Assembly (NCBI GenBank): GCA_935421135.1
Contig: OW285187.1
Coordinates: 28,086,429 to 28,150,428 of the forward strand
From: Bugulina stolonifera
Lineage: Eukaryota > Bryozoa > Gymnolaemata > Cheilostomatida > Bugulidae
Direction: 5' to 3'
DNA length: 64,000 nucleotides
The notes beneath the pieces are model-generated. The model did not search any database and was not told the origin of the DNA. It saw only the letters and a program-made list of their open reading frames with translations. The position numbers and the translations under genes were made by a program. This document shows positions 24,095 through 37,800 of this stretch, piece after piece (within the stretch, counting starts at the first letter, position 1; each line of letters starts with the position of its first letter).

Positions 24095-27000
24095 TCACTT
24101 GGTGCTGGTAGTATCTTGTTCATCATTAGTGCTCTTTCCCACAGCTACAGTGGTCACTTGAGTGGAAGAGTTGGAGGGTGGAATTTCCTGTTTCGACAAT
24201 ACTTTACAAGTTCTATTGCTTTCATCTCTTGGCACATTTCCAGCGACTTGCAAGTACTCTACAGTTACTGGCGCTGTCTTTTCATGTAGTCTTATCTCAT
24301 CACCATAAATATTTGAATTGATTTCTTCATAATTTTCGGACATAGTTTCGTTGGTGACAATCAAACACCCACCGTCATTTGAATGATCAGACAGTTCTTC
24401 GTGTTCGTCACATTCCACGATACGATCACACCGCGTGAGCCGTTTCCGTTGAAAGACTAAAGGTGATGCATTGTTACTACTTACAATTATGTTTTCACTA
24501 AGATCTTTAGTCACTGCGTTAGAAGCATCTGTTGCTACTGAACTATTATCAGCGGTTGCCTCCCCACAATCGTCCTTACATACTATTGATGAACCTAATC
24601 GGTAATTATCTCCACATGCCTCTATTCTATTAATCCAGTTGATAGCAAAATGTTTAGGAATTCCAGATGAAACTAGTTGATTCACTGCGATCGACTGTTT
24701 CTCCGCCAATGTCTTCTGATCAAATGACTTCACATACTGGTGCGATATATGACCTTCGCTAACCTGTGCATTTGGCTCAATGCCAAGGAACCTGGTTGGT
24801 ATATCCTTGGTCAGAGCCGTGTCACACAAGGAATTATAGTTCCATACTAACTCCATAGAGTCTGTCGAAACGAAATGTCACCAATAATTACATCCAATTT
24901 AAGTTTATAAAGCTGAAAGCAGGTTCAGAAGAGCTTATCCGCATTCAATAGCTCATTGAATAGTGCAATGCCTGCTTAACTAATCGACTCTTATATATAA
25001 CTGAACCTTTAATCTTGTAAAATTAAAGAAGAAAAACAAATATTACTCTACTTACTTTTGTTGCCACAGCGTAATGATTTAGAGTAGATATACTATACAA
25101 CTGGAGTATTACTTGCAAGATTGAATAAGGCTAGTGTGTACTACATGTAACTATTGCTTATCAAATACTATTATAGATAGTGCTAACATGTTTATATCAC
25201 CTTTGAAGTGTAGAAAAGTGACATTTACAAAGCAAACTTTTGATTAAAAACATATGATGTGTGATATCTAATGTATTTGATGTGTGATAACTGTTTACTA
25301 GTCGATCAGTAGACTATTCTATCAGACGACACAAGTCTGTATTATCTGTAATCACATCAGACTTCTACAAATGTATGTGTCCATGGGCTGCATAATAGCT
25401 AATGGATACACAATCTATGTAATTACAGTACTTGATATGAGATGTATAATAAATGTCTTAGTACTTATGTTGTTAGACTAGAAGTTTCAAAGAGGGGATA
25501 ACTCTCATTTAAACAAGGTCTCTGCACTAAGGCCCACTCGGCATATGCAGGTAGCCATATGTAAGGTAGCCGTTGTCCATGTATATAGTACATAGTATTT
25601 CCATAATACTTATTATTTATTAATAAGTAGATAAAAATACAATTGGGGCACAGGTATAAAGGGTGGCTAATACATAGACCTGCAACATGGTAGCCTAAGC
25701 ACTGGACATGTATAAGGAGCTTACACATTTAACAGGTAATACCAATAGCAACAGCAAGTTTGAATGTCCTAAAATATGATTCTAATATTCACATGTACAA
25801 GCTGCCATAAAACTGTATGAATATACAAATCATCATCAAAGACCAGAGAAGGATGGCATCTCAACCTATACAAGTTATACTACAGACCCGTAAGAATCGG
25901 CAAACGACTGTGGATGTAGCAGATTCCAACCTATTGGTGTCTATAGGAAAACAGTTTGAGACAGTTGTGCAGTACTATCTGTTCTAATGATATTCAATGA
26001 GATGTAAACCAAATGGATCTTCACTTTGTAAAGTACTCACCCATTATGGTAGGGAGTTATCTTCTCATCTGGTCCACATTTAGTAGATCTAGTTTTGTCC
26101 TGGTCTAGATCACTCATCTCATCCAGAGTGTCTGCCGGAGTTGTACTGAATATGTCATCTACACCAGCACCTGTTAGAGCATGCCAAACAAAGTTACTTT
26201 TAAAATACATAAAAGAATCCATTTTGAGAAATGATCACCCATTCTTTCAAAATATATATCACAGTTTGGAGTTGTCCTTTCTCAGTTTGAAACAAACCAA
26301 AATGAATAAAAATAGCAACGATGATATTCATTGTTATTCTAGATTATCGTTGATTCAAACCCAACAGAAAATATCATTAATAAGTAATATTGTTATTCCC
26401 AATTTGCTATGTACAGTGGTGTTTACATTAAGGAATAGCAAGAGATGACAGCTTCACATATACAGCCATGTTAGTAACTCTTTGCTGTCACCTAGTGACT
26501 CATGTTATAAGAGTCATTATATAGAGTGATTTATCTTACCGGCTTCTTTTAGTTTTCTTTGTATAAAGTTGGTGTCCACTGTATCAGTGTCACTAATGGG
26601 TGGGGTGGAGGTAGCCACCTCCCCAAACTGTTTAACTAAATTGTCTTGGAATGCTGCTTCAAAATCCTCAGTCCTTGGAGTGTCAACTGAAACTCTGTCT
26701 AACCCCTGGCCTTCTTCAGAAAGATCTGAAACATACTTCACAGTAAATATATTCATATACACAATATAATTATATAAGGTTTATATTCTGTAATTATAAA
26801 TATAATCAATTACAAATTACATATTTAAATACATATTTAAAAACTATTATAATAGTATAATGTCAGTGACCACGGAAAATGGTTTGGACGCTCTCCACAA
26901 TCCATATTTGAATATAATATGAGGATTGATTAAATATTCTTGATGAGATATTTAGTCATTGACTTGCAGTTGAACAAACTAATAATGACTTTCTTAAATG

Positions 27001-30000
27001 CACACGTCTTTCTATTGATGCCGACAATATATAACACACTTGCATTCGTATAGCAATTGAATCTCACAAATAACTTCTGTGAAAATCGTCTAGTGACACA
27101 AATAATGATATTAAAACGGGCCGTACATGTAATATGCAATTCTAAAAACATATTAAAAACTTCATATCAATTATTTCCCAATTTTAATAACATGATCGGT
27201 AATCAATATTAAAAAACTTTCCAAATAAAACTTTTAGCATCGGAATGTTGATGTTTTCTTTACCATTATTTTAGTAAATAAAAGAGAGGGTAAATCCTCA
27301 TAGGCTATCTGAGAATGTGGAGAGACATCACAGTAAAATATTATTTTTGTTACAGAAGAACTGTTAGAGTGGACAGCAGTTACACAAAGGACAAACCACA
27401 GTAGTTACAGATCAACGACTATTCTAAGACAACCCACTATATTATTATCAAGGATCCACCAGTTCGGAGTTGTCATATCTTGCTTTAGAATTGGCTTTTT
27501 ATAGTAGACTATAATAGACTACAGCAAGACAGTACACTGTATTTCATTTTATCAGTTACACACAAGCTGCTCAAAGGCAATAAGAATTCTGAACTGGCAA
27601 AAGCTCTTTTTGGATAGGCTGTCTTAGAAAAGTCGTTGTGCAAACTGACAATGTTACCTGATAGTGGTATAGAATTTGGAACTAGTTGCCTAGTGAGGTC
27701 ATCTGTGTACAGGTGTGCAGCTGTAAAGGTGTTCATAGGTTTAATGTGGGGAGGAAGAGAGGGTGAGCAGTCTGAAAGCATTACAACATACAGTGTGTGA
27801 TACAGTGTGACATAGCGGGACACAGTGTTTGTCATGGTGTGACATAGTGGGACAGTGTATGTCATGGTGTGACTTGGTGCAATTCAGTTCAGCTTGATCT
27901 GGTTGGCACCAGAAGTGAATTTCTGGTTGCAGTAAATCACAAGTACATGTAAGTAGCTATAGACGGGAGATTTTTACAGAACACAAACAGATAATACATT
28001 TAGTATACATGGATATCATCTAGCACACAACATCAAAACCACAGACAACATAAATGATGTTACATAACAGTGAACTTTTATGTCCTTATTAGTATCAGCA
28101 CAATACAAAGTCTTAATCCTCATACCAAATGAAAATGTTTATAAAGCAACCTCACATAGATTAGGTAGGAGGTTGCACAGTACACCAAAGAAGATTTCAA
28201 GGACCAAGTGACTTAAAAATTGCACACTTGACTTTCATAGCAGACCACTAATCCAACAAATGTATTGAACAAGTACTACAGCAGCGATCAAAACTATATC
28301 CTGTTATAGCAAAGTTATTCCACTAAATTGATTTTGATTAAGGAAGTACATGTGTATATTAGCTGGTAGACAGCTGGTAGCCAGGTATACCAGAATACTA
28401 CAGCCTTAGCCCTTAGCCCCCTTAGACGTGAGAGTTATCTTATCTGAACAACAAATATTTGTGTTGCCGTCATGCCAGTAAAACTAAGTTCGCCACTTGT
28501 AAGTGAAATGTTGATTTGAAGATTTCAAAAGTGTACAACAGGACTTTAAATGTCACATTATAAAATTCATGTTCCTTGAAAGTAAAAGACTTGGTAGCCT
28601 ACATGTAAGTAAATGCATAGAACGCAATAAGGACTGGAGTCCTCCATTTCAACTCTTGAGATATGAAAACTGATGCCTAGTCCACCTCAATAGTTATTCA
28701 CCTGTTCACAACAGTTACATGTTACACATGCATCAGATAAATATATATAGTGCTGCAGTAGGTGTCTTAAAATTCAGGTAGAGAATTTCACGGAGGGTTC
28801 AGGCCCTTTAACAATGCTAGCAAGTGACTGCCTAGTATTACCAGATTGTGACAAGAGCAAATGTAAACACCAATTTTCAACACTGCAGATTCCTTTCTTC
28901 ATAGCATTTATATAGTAGAAGTCCACTCCACACATAAACAGCTTCCTTGCTTATAACACCGAAACGGAGAAATTTCCAATAAAATAAAATACCTTGAACT
29001 CTGTCCAGTTTAAATGGGTAAAAGTAGGAGTGTGGGTGCTTGGTTACCATGAAAATATTTTAAAAGTTTCAAATATATTTTTATGAAGGTATCGAATACT
29101 ACTTTAAACGATATTAATGTTTTAGGAACAAAGACAGGCCGCCAAAGTACAAAAGACTTTGTAATGTAAAGCTGGGCATACTTGCACTGTATGCTAGCTT
29201 CTAATATCATACATTTTAAAATAGGTAAACAAACAAGAAGCACTTGTGCCACACTGATTAGAAAAATGAACTTACTTGAGGTGGCTTGTTTATTCAGCAG
29301 AGTCGAAGCTGCAGCGTTGTATTTCTGTCTGTACGGATTGTCATCTGAGTTAGATATATCATCGAAGTCTGCAGTTTATCAGATATAATAGCATATAGTA
29401 TCCTTTATATATTAATATTTAATTACGTCTACTAGTAGCAGGGATGAAGGAAATCACTGTTGATAGTTTAAAATCTTCTAACAATATGAAGTATGCTTGT
29501 ATGACGCTCATACGAATGTTACTATTATACTCTATAGTTTGGAAACACGCACAAACAAAAGAGCACACTGGCCTCCTACTTATTATACAATGAAATTTGA
29601 ATTTACAAATGCAGTGGATGATCAATTTATTGTGTACTTAACTTCAACTGAGCCAACATAATGCTGTAGCAGTATGATATTACACTATTACAGTGTATTT
29701 TGGGGTGCAAACTTCAGCAATAATAGTGTAGATAATTAATTTAATCTACTTCTCTATGAGAACTTTTTTCTCAAGGCATACAATTTCATTAATTAAAAAT
29801 CCAATCAATGAAAATAGTGCTAAAACCACTGATTACTGCTACAGCGTAATGTGAAAGGTGACCATGTTTGTATCACCTATTACATGGAATCCACCTAATA
29901 TCTTGTATAACCTCAGCACATGACATCACAGTCGTCATCTGTTAACTAGTGCTGCTACACAACAACCATTAAAGAATTGGTAGCAAATATAACCAATTTT

Positions 30001-32633
30001 GGTGCAAATTAGTTCAATTGTTGATCAGAGGAAGAACTTGATGTTCCAACTATCAAAATCTCAGACCTTCATATAGTGTGTACATACATTACTGTACACA
30101 CTATATATCATCACACATTACCTTTGTACACTATACACACTACATATACATGTACATGTACATATACAATGTATCATCACACATTACCTTTGCGGGAAGC
30201 ATTTGTGCTGGAGAATAGCGGAGTATCAGAGAATGCAGACGTGCGACTGGATGGTAGACTGAGAGCCAGCCCTGAGTCACTTTCTCCTATAGACAGGGAT
30301 CTTAATTTACCTACAACAAATAATATATTTTTAATATGTAATATATAATATAGTACATGAACCACACCCTGCGTCTCCTCACATATGAGGAGACGCAGGG
30401 TGGGGTGGGGGAGGGGTGCCATCCTTTCTCCTACATTATTACTATCATGCTGTTGATTTCCCAAGCTGTACCAATTGCAGTCGTCCTTCCACCTCCAAGC
30501 TACATGTACATGTGCAGCAAACATTACATTAGATAGTGATGCATATCTAACATGTAGTACACAACACAAACTTTTATATAGAAACAGCGTATCCACCTTT
30601 ACTTACCTACTGTGTATTGACACATGTTACAGAGGTTTCTGGGAAAACCACGTTACCCTACATTACCCTACATCTTACCGTATCAGAGTAGGTGCATAGA
30701 GCACCATGTACGTTGTATATACATAATATAATAATATATAACAGAGTATCCATGTTCTACGCACCATTATGTACAATATGTCCTAGTCCAGTATTCTTGG
30801 CTTGTTATAACAATATCAACTGAATTTTAAAATTAAACCTAAAATATGTTTTACACTTACATATACACATACCCTGTATATACAGTACAATTCGGTATTT
30901 ACCATAAAAATATAAGCATGTCATATTAACATATATTATACATGTATTCTATTTACCTGATTATATGTAGTAATATGACTTGTGTAGATGTATAGTAGGT
31001 AGGTATCTGCTAATAGACTAATTTCATACTAGCTACACAATGAACTGTAGTTTCCAATGACGCCAGTATCAATGGATACTAACTTATTATTACTAGAGTA
31101 GACGGACTACATAGCAATAATATCTTGTTTGATACAAACAACAATGTCAATAAAACAGTAGCGACAAGTAATCTTAATCTCCACTTAAACAGCAGCCCCA
31201 ATTCATAAACTACTGTTAGACCACACAACCAGTTGTAGACATAGGCCCTGTTAATCTATGACAGATAGGTGATTTGAGCATGGGTGGGAGTAAGAATACA
31301 GGCTCTAGGGCTATGGTTATACCATTCATTTTAAGTACCTTTAGACAGATTGCAAAATTATATACAATACCCAATTCTAATTTGGAGTAAACTTCAGACA
31401 GTATGTCTGAATACCAGCATATCGGCAGCTCAAGTACATATAGCAGCAAAGAGTTGGAATCATTCCAATTCCAATGAATAGCCATGCAATGAAGTTAATA
31501 TAACACTGGGACATCTGTGATTACACAGGACTTGTTTACGAAGGGAGATTAAATATCTACAGCACATGTGATTATCTCAGGTGTATATTTACTCCCGTAG
31601 CCAATAATAACTCACCCTACAATAATATACCACTTACCATTGTCGCAATGAGGTCTTAAGTTCATCTTATCACTATATCTAGTCAATGAACGAGTACGGC
31701 TCTTAGCAGACGGATGAGGCATCTGCAATTATAGCAATAATATTGTAGTAATTAGTATAATATTAGTAATTGTCTTCACCTGTTTGTTTAGATGGTAATA
31801 CACACAACATCTGTTAGTTTACATATAATATTGATAATAAGCACTTCATTGTAGTCAATTACAATGAAACAAAGAGTAAAATCTCCTCTAGCATTCAGTT
31901 ATACAATCTGATGAGTGTTAGGGGACCCTTGGCATACCCTCACATGTCAGATTTGAACCTAAACTGAAACAATTTTGCCGATAGATGCATATAAAAAACA
32001 AACTGTTAGTGTATACTATATGTGTATGCCAGAAATCTTTTAAAATCATTTTATATCAAGTAATGCTAAAATGATGTTTATTTTACTTTTCAACCAAACA
32101 CTTACTTAAATCCGACGCCAAGTATTCCAGAAAATGGAAACATTTAAAATACTTTTTGTATATAAATTGTGTGTAGTGTAACATTAGAACACAACACATG
32201 TGTTACTGGGTTTCCAACTATGATAACTGCCGTTTATTAGATGAAGGAGGGGGACCGCTTAGTATTGAAACACAGGTGATGTTATTGACCAAGCTGATTA
32301 CACTTGACGGTGAATCAAATACTACCACATGTTACACCAATTACATAACAGTGCATAATGATAATTTCCTGAGTCAATATAAGCTAGTATCTCAGTTAAA
32401 TCTTTAAATTTGCAAGTTAATATTTTTCAACATGCTTGTGGCTGTACATTTCAGATTCTCATGTTTCGCTAGAAGCCTTAGTACCATACCTGTAAGTGTA
32501 TGTCACCCAGCTCGCTATCTATCCTGTCCATCAGGCTATCAACACTGTCATATTTCTTCACTTCATTTCCTACTTGAAACTTCACATTCCTAAGTGGGGG
32601 CGGTGTCCTTGACCGCCCTATACGTTTACCCAT
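24095..32633 (-). CDS. Unrecognised eight-exon gene, mostly disordered Ser/Thr-rich protein (~546 aa)
   Basis: Exons: 32633-32490 (ATG at 32633, MGKRIGRSRTPPPLRN), 31722-31638, 30310-30188, 29368-29276, 27771-27658, 26725-26540, 26170-26041 and 24862-24095 (TGA stop). All internal junctions use phase 1 after the second exon, with good GT-AG sites. The N-terminus is basic and proline-directed. The middle is acidic and Ser/Thr-rich with several TP/SP sites. The long last exon starts with a short helical-looking segment (LAEKQSIAVNQLVSSGIPKH, then FAINWINRIEA) and ends in a disordered tail. No signal peptide, membrane span or catalytic motif is visible. The run of exons with identical phase suggests a modular linker region. 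Family unknown. The next gene downstream (23302) appears separate because this frame stops and no donor is used. Confidence 0.82.
30366..30401. repeat. Perfect 16-bp-stem GC-rich hairpin
   Basis: ACCCTGCGTCTCCTCA is followed by the 4-nt loop CATA and the exact complement. It is unusually GC-rich for this window. It sits in the intron between exons 31722-31638 and 30310-30188, directly beside a G-quadruplex motif. Confidence 0.9.
30398..30416 (+). other. G-quadruplex motif
   Basis: Four G runs (3, 4, 5 and 4) are separated by single-base loops on the + strand, a textbook tight quadruplex pattern. The + strand is the template strand of the surrounding gene, so the RNA would carry the C-rich complement. 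Confidence 0.85.
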
Positions 32634-34861
32634 GAGCTCCGACAGAATTCAGCTAAATTGGTAATCTATCACCTGCGAGTTGTAACACCACCAGCTGCCA
32701 GTGTATGCTGGTAACACTACTTTTAGCACTGGTTGTGCAGGGCAATGTTGACTCTGTATGGAAGATTAAATCGTAGAAATACAGATTGAACTAGATGATT
32801 AGATTTTATCAATAGATATAATTACTCAATTGTTACTAAACGCAGTCCAAACTACATTAACAGTTTGTTACATGTATAATATTAGGTCTATATGTGATAC
32901 TGATCACATACTTAGCTAATAGGTTAAGTTTGTTTGTTTAATATAATACACTACTTTACTTCACTATTGATACCAGCTGCCATACAGGATATCGAAGCAA
33001 ACTTGCAGAAATTAATGTTTGTTTTAAACTTGTCAGCCCGGGTTCCAAAGGGAATACAAACGACACCTATATTTGATATATAATCAGAGTCCATAAGAAT
33101 CTACTGCGTAGTCTGATTCCTAGATAGAGGTCTAGGAACGCTGGGTGGGTTCATGATCCCCTGGGTATTGATTTCCTGTTAATTCAAGGTAGAAGGATGA
33201 AGAAGGCCTATGTATAAGAAATACTTACCATTAAATAATCTGTGAGATTCTTAGTTATAAGATAACTCCAAGACTGTGACGTACCACTAAGATGTTAGGG
33301 GCCCGGCACTGCAGCAGTAGTACAATGGTTAGATAACGATCAGATCAGGCTGAAAAGGATACAGTAAGGAAACAGTTCAGCACACATTGATCAGTTATGC
33401 AGTAGATACGACAATATCCACTGCAGGTCAGCTCTTACCATAATAAAATCCTGGGAAAGGAAAACAAAGCATTGTTAAATTTATGCAACCAATTACCAGC
33501 CTATTTCTATAAAATATATGCACTTTATATAATAGTTAGCAGTAGTAATAGAGAGACATTATACAGTATAATGAACATGAAATAAAAATATTGGTAGTTT
33601 AGATATAGATAGATACCTGGCTTATTCAGTGAACCAAATATTGACTGACTGCGTATATAAGTCCAAGTAAGAAAGTCAGGTGCTCTCTCAGTGTATTAGT
33701 ATAATATCCATAAAATATCAGGAATGATGCTATCAAGTTGAAGCACCTTGTATGTAATGTCAGGCAATCTAGAGTGTGGGAGCACCTTGCAAATATGTCA
33801 TGTCTTAATAACGAATGAACAGTTGACTATATTGATGCTAATGACACTAACTATACAACCAACCATGCAGCTATTCAATAATCACTATTGTATTCCTAGT
33901 CACACAATCTTACACTCAACATCACACAAAACATTCACTGTTAATGTTATAGTAAGCAATAACAAAAACAAAGCATAGCATCTTAACGCTTCCCTTTTTA
34001 AATTCAATCGACTTTTTCTCTTGAGTGAGATAAGAGACAGTAGTGTGAATGAATGTCAGGTAATATACCCAGTAGGCCAGCAGTCTCATAGTGATTACAT
34101 TACATCATTACAATAAATATTACACCTACATGTACATGTTATGTACCTCACAATAACTAATTTTACAATATATACATGTATAATACACTTATTTGTTTTA
34201 AAAGGGCATTTAAGAAAAGTCAGTCATAGTTCTCTTCCCAGCCACTTGTCTTTAAGAATTATCCCCTCTCAGCTTGAAGATGCAGCAGATAATAAAAAGC
34301 TCAGACTGAAGATATCCATATAATACTGCACTACAAGACTGGTAGCTGACACCCAGCATGTCAAAATCACCCTCACCCATTGAAATATAGCTAAATTTGC
34401 ACATAACGATGACTTGTTTCATTCTAAGTTTATATTGAATATTTTATTTGTTTACATTTTGATATAACATAAAGAGATATAACTACAACACTATTGCAAT
34501 ACTAAGTGTACATTGCACTAAAGATATTAACATATTTTTTAAAAAATTCATGAAAAATGATTCATATTATTTGGTCTACAAGAATCCGATACTATGTGTG
34601 TTCTACTTATATAACATATTTAGTAAATACTGTTACAAGTCAGCAGTCACCATTGTATATTGCTGACTTGAGTGACAACATTGTGTCCAGTTCAAAACAT
34701 CATGCTAATCATTAACAGTAAGTTGTCTTCTCTTGACATATTTCAGGTATTCCAACTGCCATATGATTATTCTACGCGTAGATAAGTATATCAATGGCCA
34801 GTCCTGTGTATCGTAGTGTTACTAAACAATGTCATGCCTACTGATGAGAAATAGAGTGGTG
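32634..34861. other. Intergenic interval between two - strand genes
   Basis: Contains the presumed promoter of the gene starting at 32633 and the PHF12 3' UTR. A - strand AATAAA at about 34443-34448 lies roughly 410 bp past the PHF12 stop and is a plausible poly(A) signal. No exon or named repeat was recognised. Confidence 0.55.
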
Positions 34862-37800
34862 TTAACTGGCAGTGGTAGGTTTACTGGTGCGTAGTAGGGA
34901 TACATTGTACTGCTCACGTAGTAGACTAGACACGCTCACCTCTGGTTTGATATTCACTGCTGAACTGTTACTGTCAACTATACTGAATGCAAACTGGAGA
35001 CAGCCAAACTTGAGGTGAGCTCCATGCTGTAGGGTGGCCGTGCCTTCCCAACCTACTCCATTAGGCCCAATAAATGCAGCAGGGCTTCCTTTACAGTTAC
35101 AAATTTTCTCAGTCTACAATATAACAGCTAAGTAACACAAACCAGTTTTTAAATTTGAAGATGTTGGGTAAAACCTTTTACGAAATAAAGTAGTACTAAA
35201 CGCATTTTTCTTTGTTGATATTTTGATACTAGTCTTGGCATCATCATCAGAGGAGAAAAATTATTTCCCTTTCACGATTATATGAGGACCAGTATAAAAA
35301 TATCAGTTTCGAGATGTTATAAAAAATCCAATGACTGATTTCCACATTTACAAGCAGAAGTTGACGTCTCTCATGGTGTCAACATAACAAAATTAAATTT
35401 ATCTCTTTCCAGTGCAAACATTGCTTTAAATTATTTTTTATGATAGTTTTAGTATTATAAAGGCACACAAACAGAAGCATAATTGAGGTTCACTCGGACT
35501 CAGTCCTATCGGTTACCTTGGCAGGTTTACAAGACATGATCTCTGTCGTAGCCAATGAGTTATTCAACATGTTCCGGACACTCTTGACTTCTACAGGCTG
35601 CTCATCTTCCGCTTTATAGGATTTCTGAGAAAAGTCGCAGCTGTAGAGGACATTGTTAACCGACGTTCCATGTTCACTGTAGTTAAGTATCTCAAATTGT
35701 TTTGTTAGCTAGAAAACACAATTTATGAGAGTTATGGACTGACAACTCCAAATATAAACGTCATTATAAGATATATAAATGTATATACTCGTACATGTAT
35801 ATACCATTTTTTATTTTAACATTTCCCACTATAATTACACATCCTTTCGACAAAAAATTATTAAATCATTAAAATAATTTTCAGTCAACTGTATTGTCCA
35901 CTCATGCAATCATTAACACCTCATGTTACGGTGTAGAGGTTAAAATTCTTGGTGGGAGAATAGCACTTTTGCTAAATTATTATGTACTTTTATCCATGTA
36001 CACGTATTCCCTTACATCACACAGTATTCTATTTAACAGCTGCATAATTGTAATGCATTGTATATATAGTCATGCATTTCAAATCCAGCACTTAATTAGC
36101 AATAATGATAACTTCAATACACACCCACGAACACACTGTATAACTCTAATGACTACTAAAATACATTGTGTTGTACATGACTGTAATATCATAACTACTG
36201 CAGGCTACAGATGTAACTAACCTCATCATAGAATATATGTGCATGCTGGGCACTGATGTGGTTGCAGTGACCATAGTCTGTTAGACAGAGATCCACCTCA
36301 GTTCCTGTGCCGATGGATAGGCTCCTGTAAGGCATGGGCACTGCCTGCCCCTTGCTGTTGCTCACAGGGCACAAGAGAGCTCGGGCACGAACTTTGTTTC
36401 CTGCAAATAGTAAAATAATATGACTTCATAAAATTTATTTAAAATATACAACTGCATTTATGTTACATTTTGGAGTCGTTCTCTCTCAATAATTTCTTTG
36501 TTTAGAGGGAACGACTCCAGAATAAAACAAAAAAGATTCTAGTGCATTACAAATACAAGATTATATTCTAGTGCATTACAAATATAAGATATTCTAGTGC
36601 ATTACAAATACAAGATATTCAATGACTTCTACAATACCAACCTGTTGATGATAATATATCTCCCAATGATCCTTTCTTTGGAGATTGAGGTGCCTTTGGT
36701 ATAAGTTGCTGCAGTCTCTGCCAGGCTAATATACGCAGCAGCTTCTCGTCCAGTTTACTCAGTTCTATGTCTGCAAATACACGACATCAATGTGCAACGT
36801 AAAATGTGACAAGTATAGTCAGTTGTGTGAGCAACGTAACATGTGACAAGTATAGTCAGGTGTGTGAGCAATGTTACATGTGTCAAGCATAGTCAGGTGT
36901 GTGTGTAGTGGTTCTTATATTATTGTAGTGCATGGTGATAGATAAAGTAGATAAGTACCTGCATTCCCATCGATATAAGACTGTAGAGTGTTATTGAGCT
37001 GAGTGACAGCCTGATTGGAGGGTAAACTCGAGCTAGACTTTACTACAAACAAAACATACCCAGAGAATTGGTGAGTATACAATATACACATAACAAGTTA
37101 TATTACTTTAGAAATGCTTCAATGACAACAATAGTGCTAAACAAGTATATTATTTACACGTGTACATATACAATGTGCATGTGCATGTACCTTACGCCTA
37201 CACTGCAAGCAGTTACTTAAACATAACTGCTAGATGTATTTATGAACTACAAACACGATGCAACAAATTATTAGTAAAAAATTCCTATTCTGCTGCCACA
37301 TGGTCCTGATTCCTGGTTTTCACTAACCTGCGGCAGCTGTTGTATTAGCATTTAGTTTGATGAAGTTGGAAGGTTTAGAGAGGAGTTTGCTGACTCTAGA
37401 CTGAGATGATAGTAAAGAAGACATGGGTTTAGCTTTTGCATCCTCAACAGTTGGTGAACCCTCGGTGGGTGTGTCTACACTGGTTGATCTACTAGGTGGG
37501 GCAAGAAGAGAGACCCCAGTCTTCATGCTCATAGCTATAGCATCTGAGGATGTGGAACTTGTGCTACCTGAACATCCAAAATAGAAACTTGGCAAATTAC
37601 CAGGAGCAACTGAATTGTATGAACGTGCGTCAAGTCAATACCAAAGAGATTAAATATAACTGTAAGAGGTAAGAATACACTAATCATTGTTCATCTTGGT
37701 GGTATAGTTAGTTAGTGCTGCTAGCGGTTTTCTGTAACCACTCTTGACTCCGAGTTCCATGAACGGCTACAAAGATTTAATCACAAAGAAGGTCATTTGC

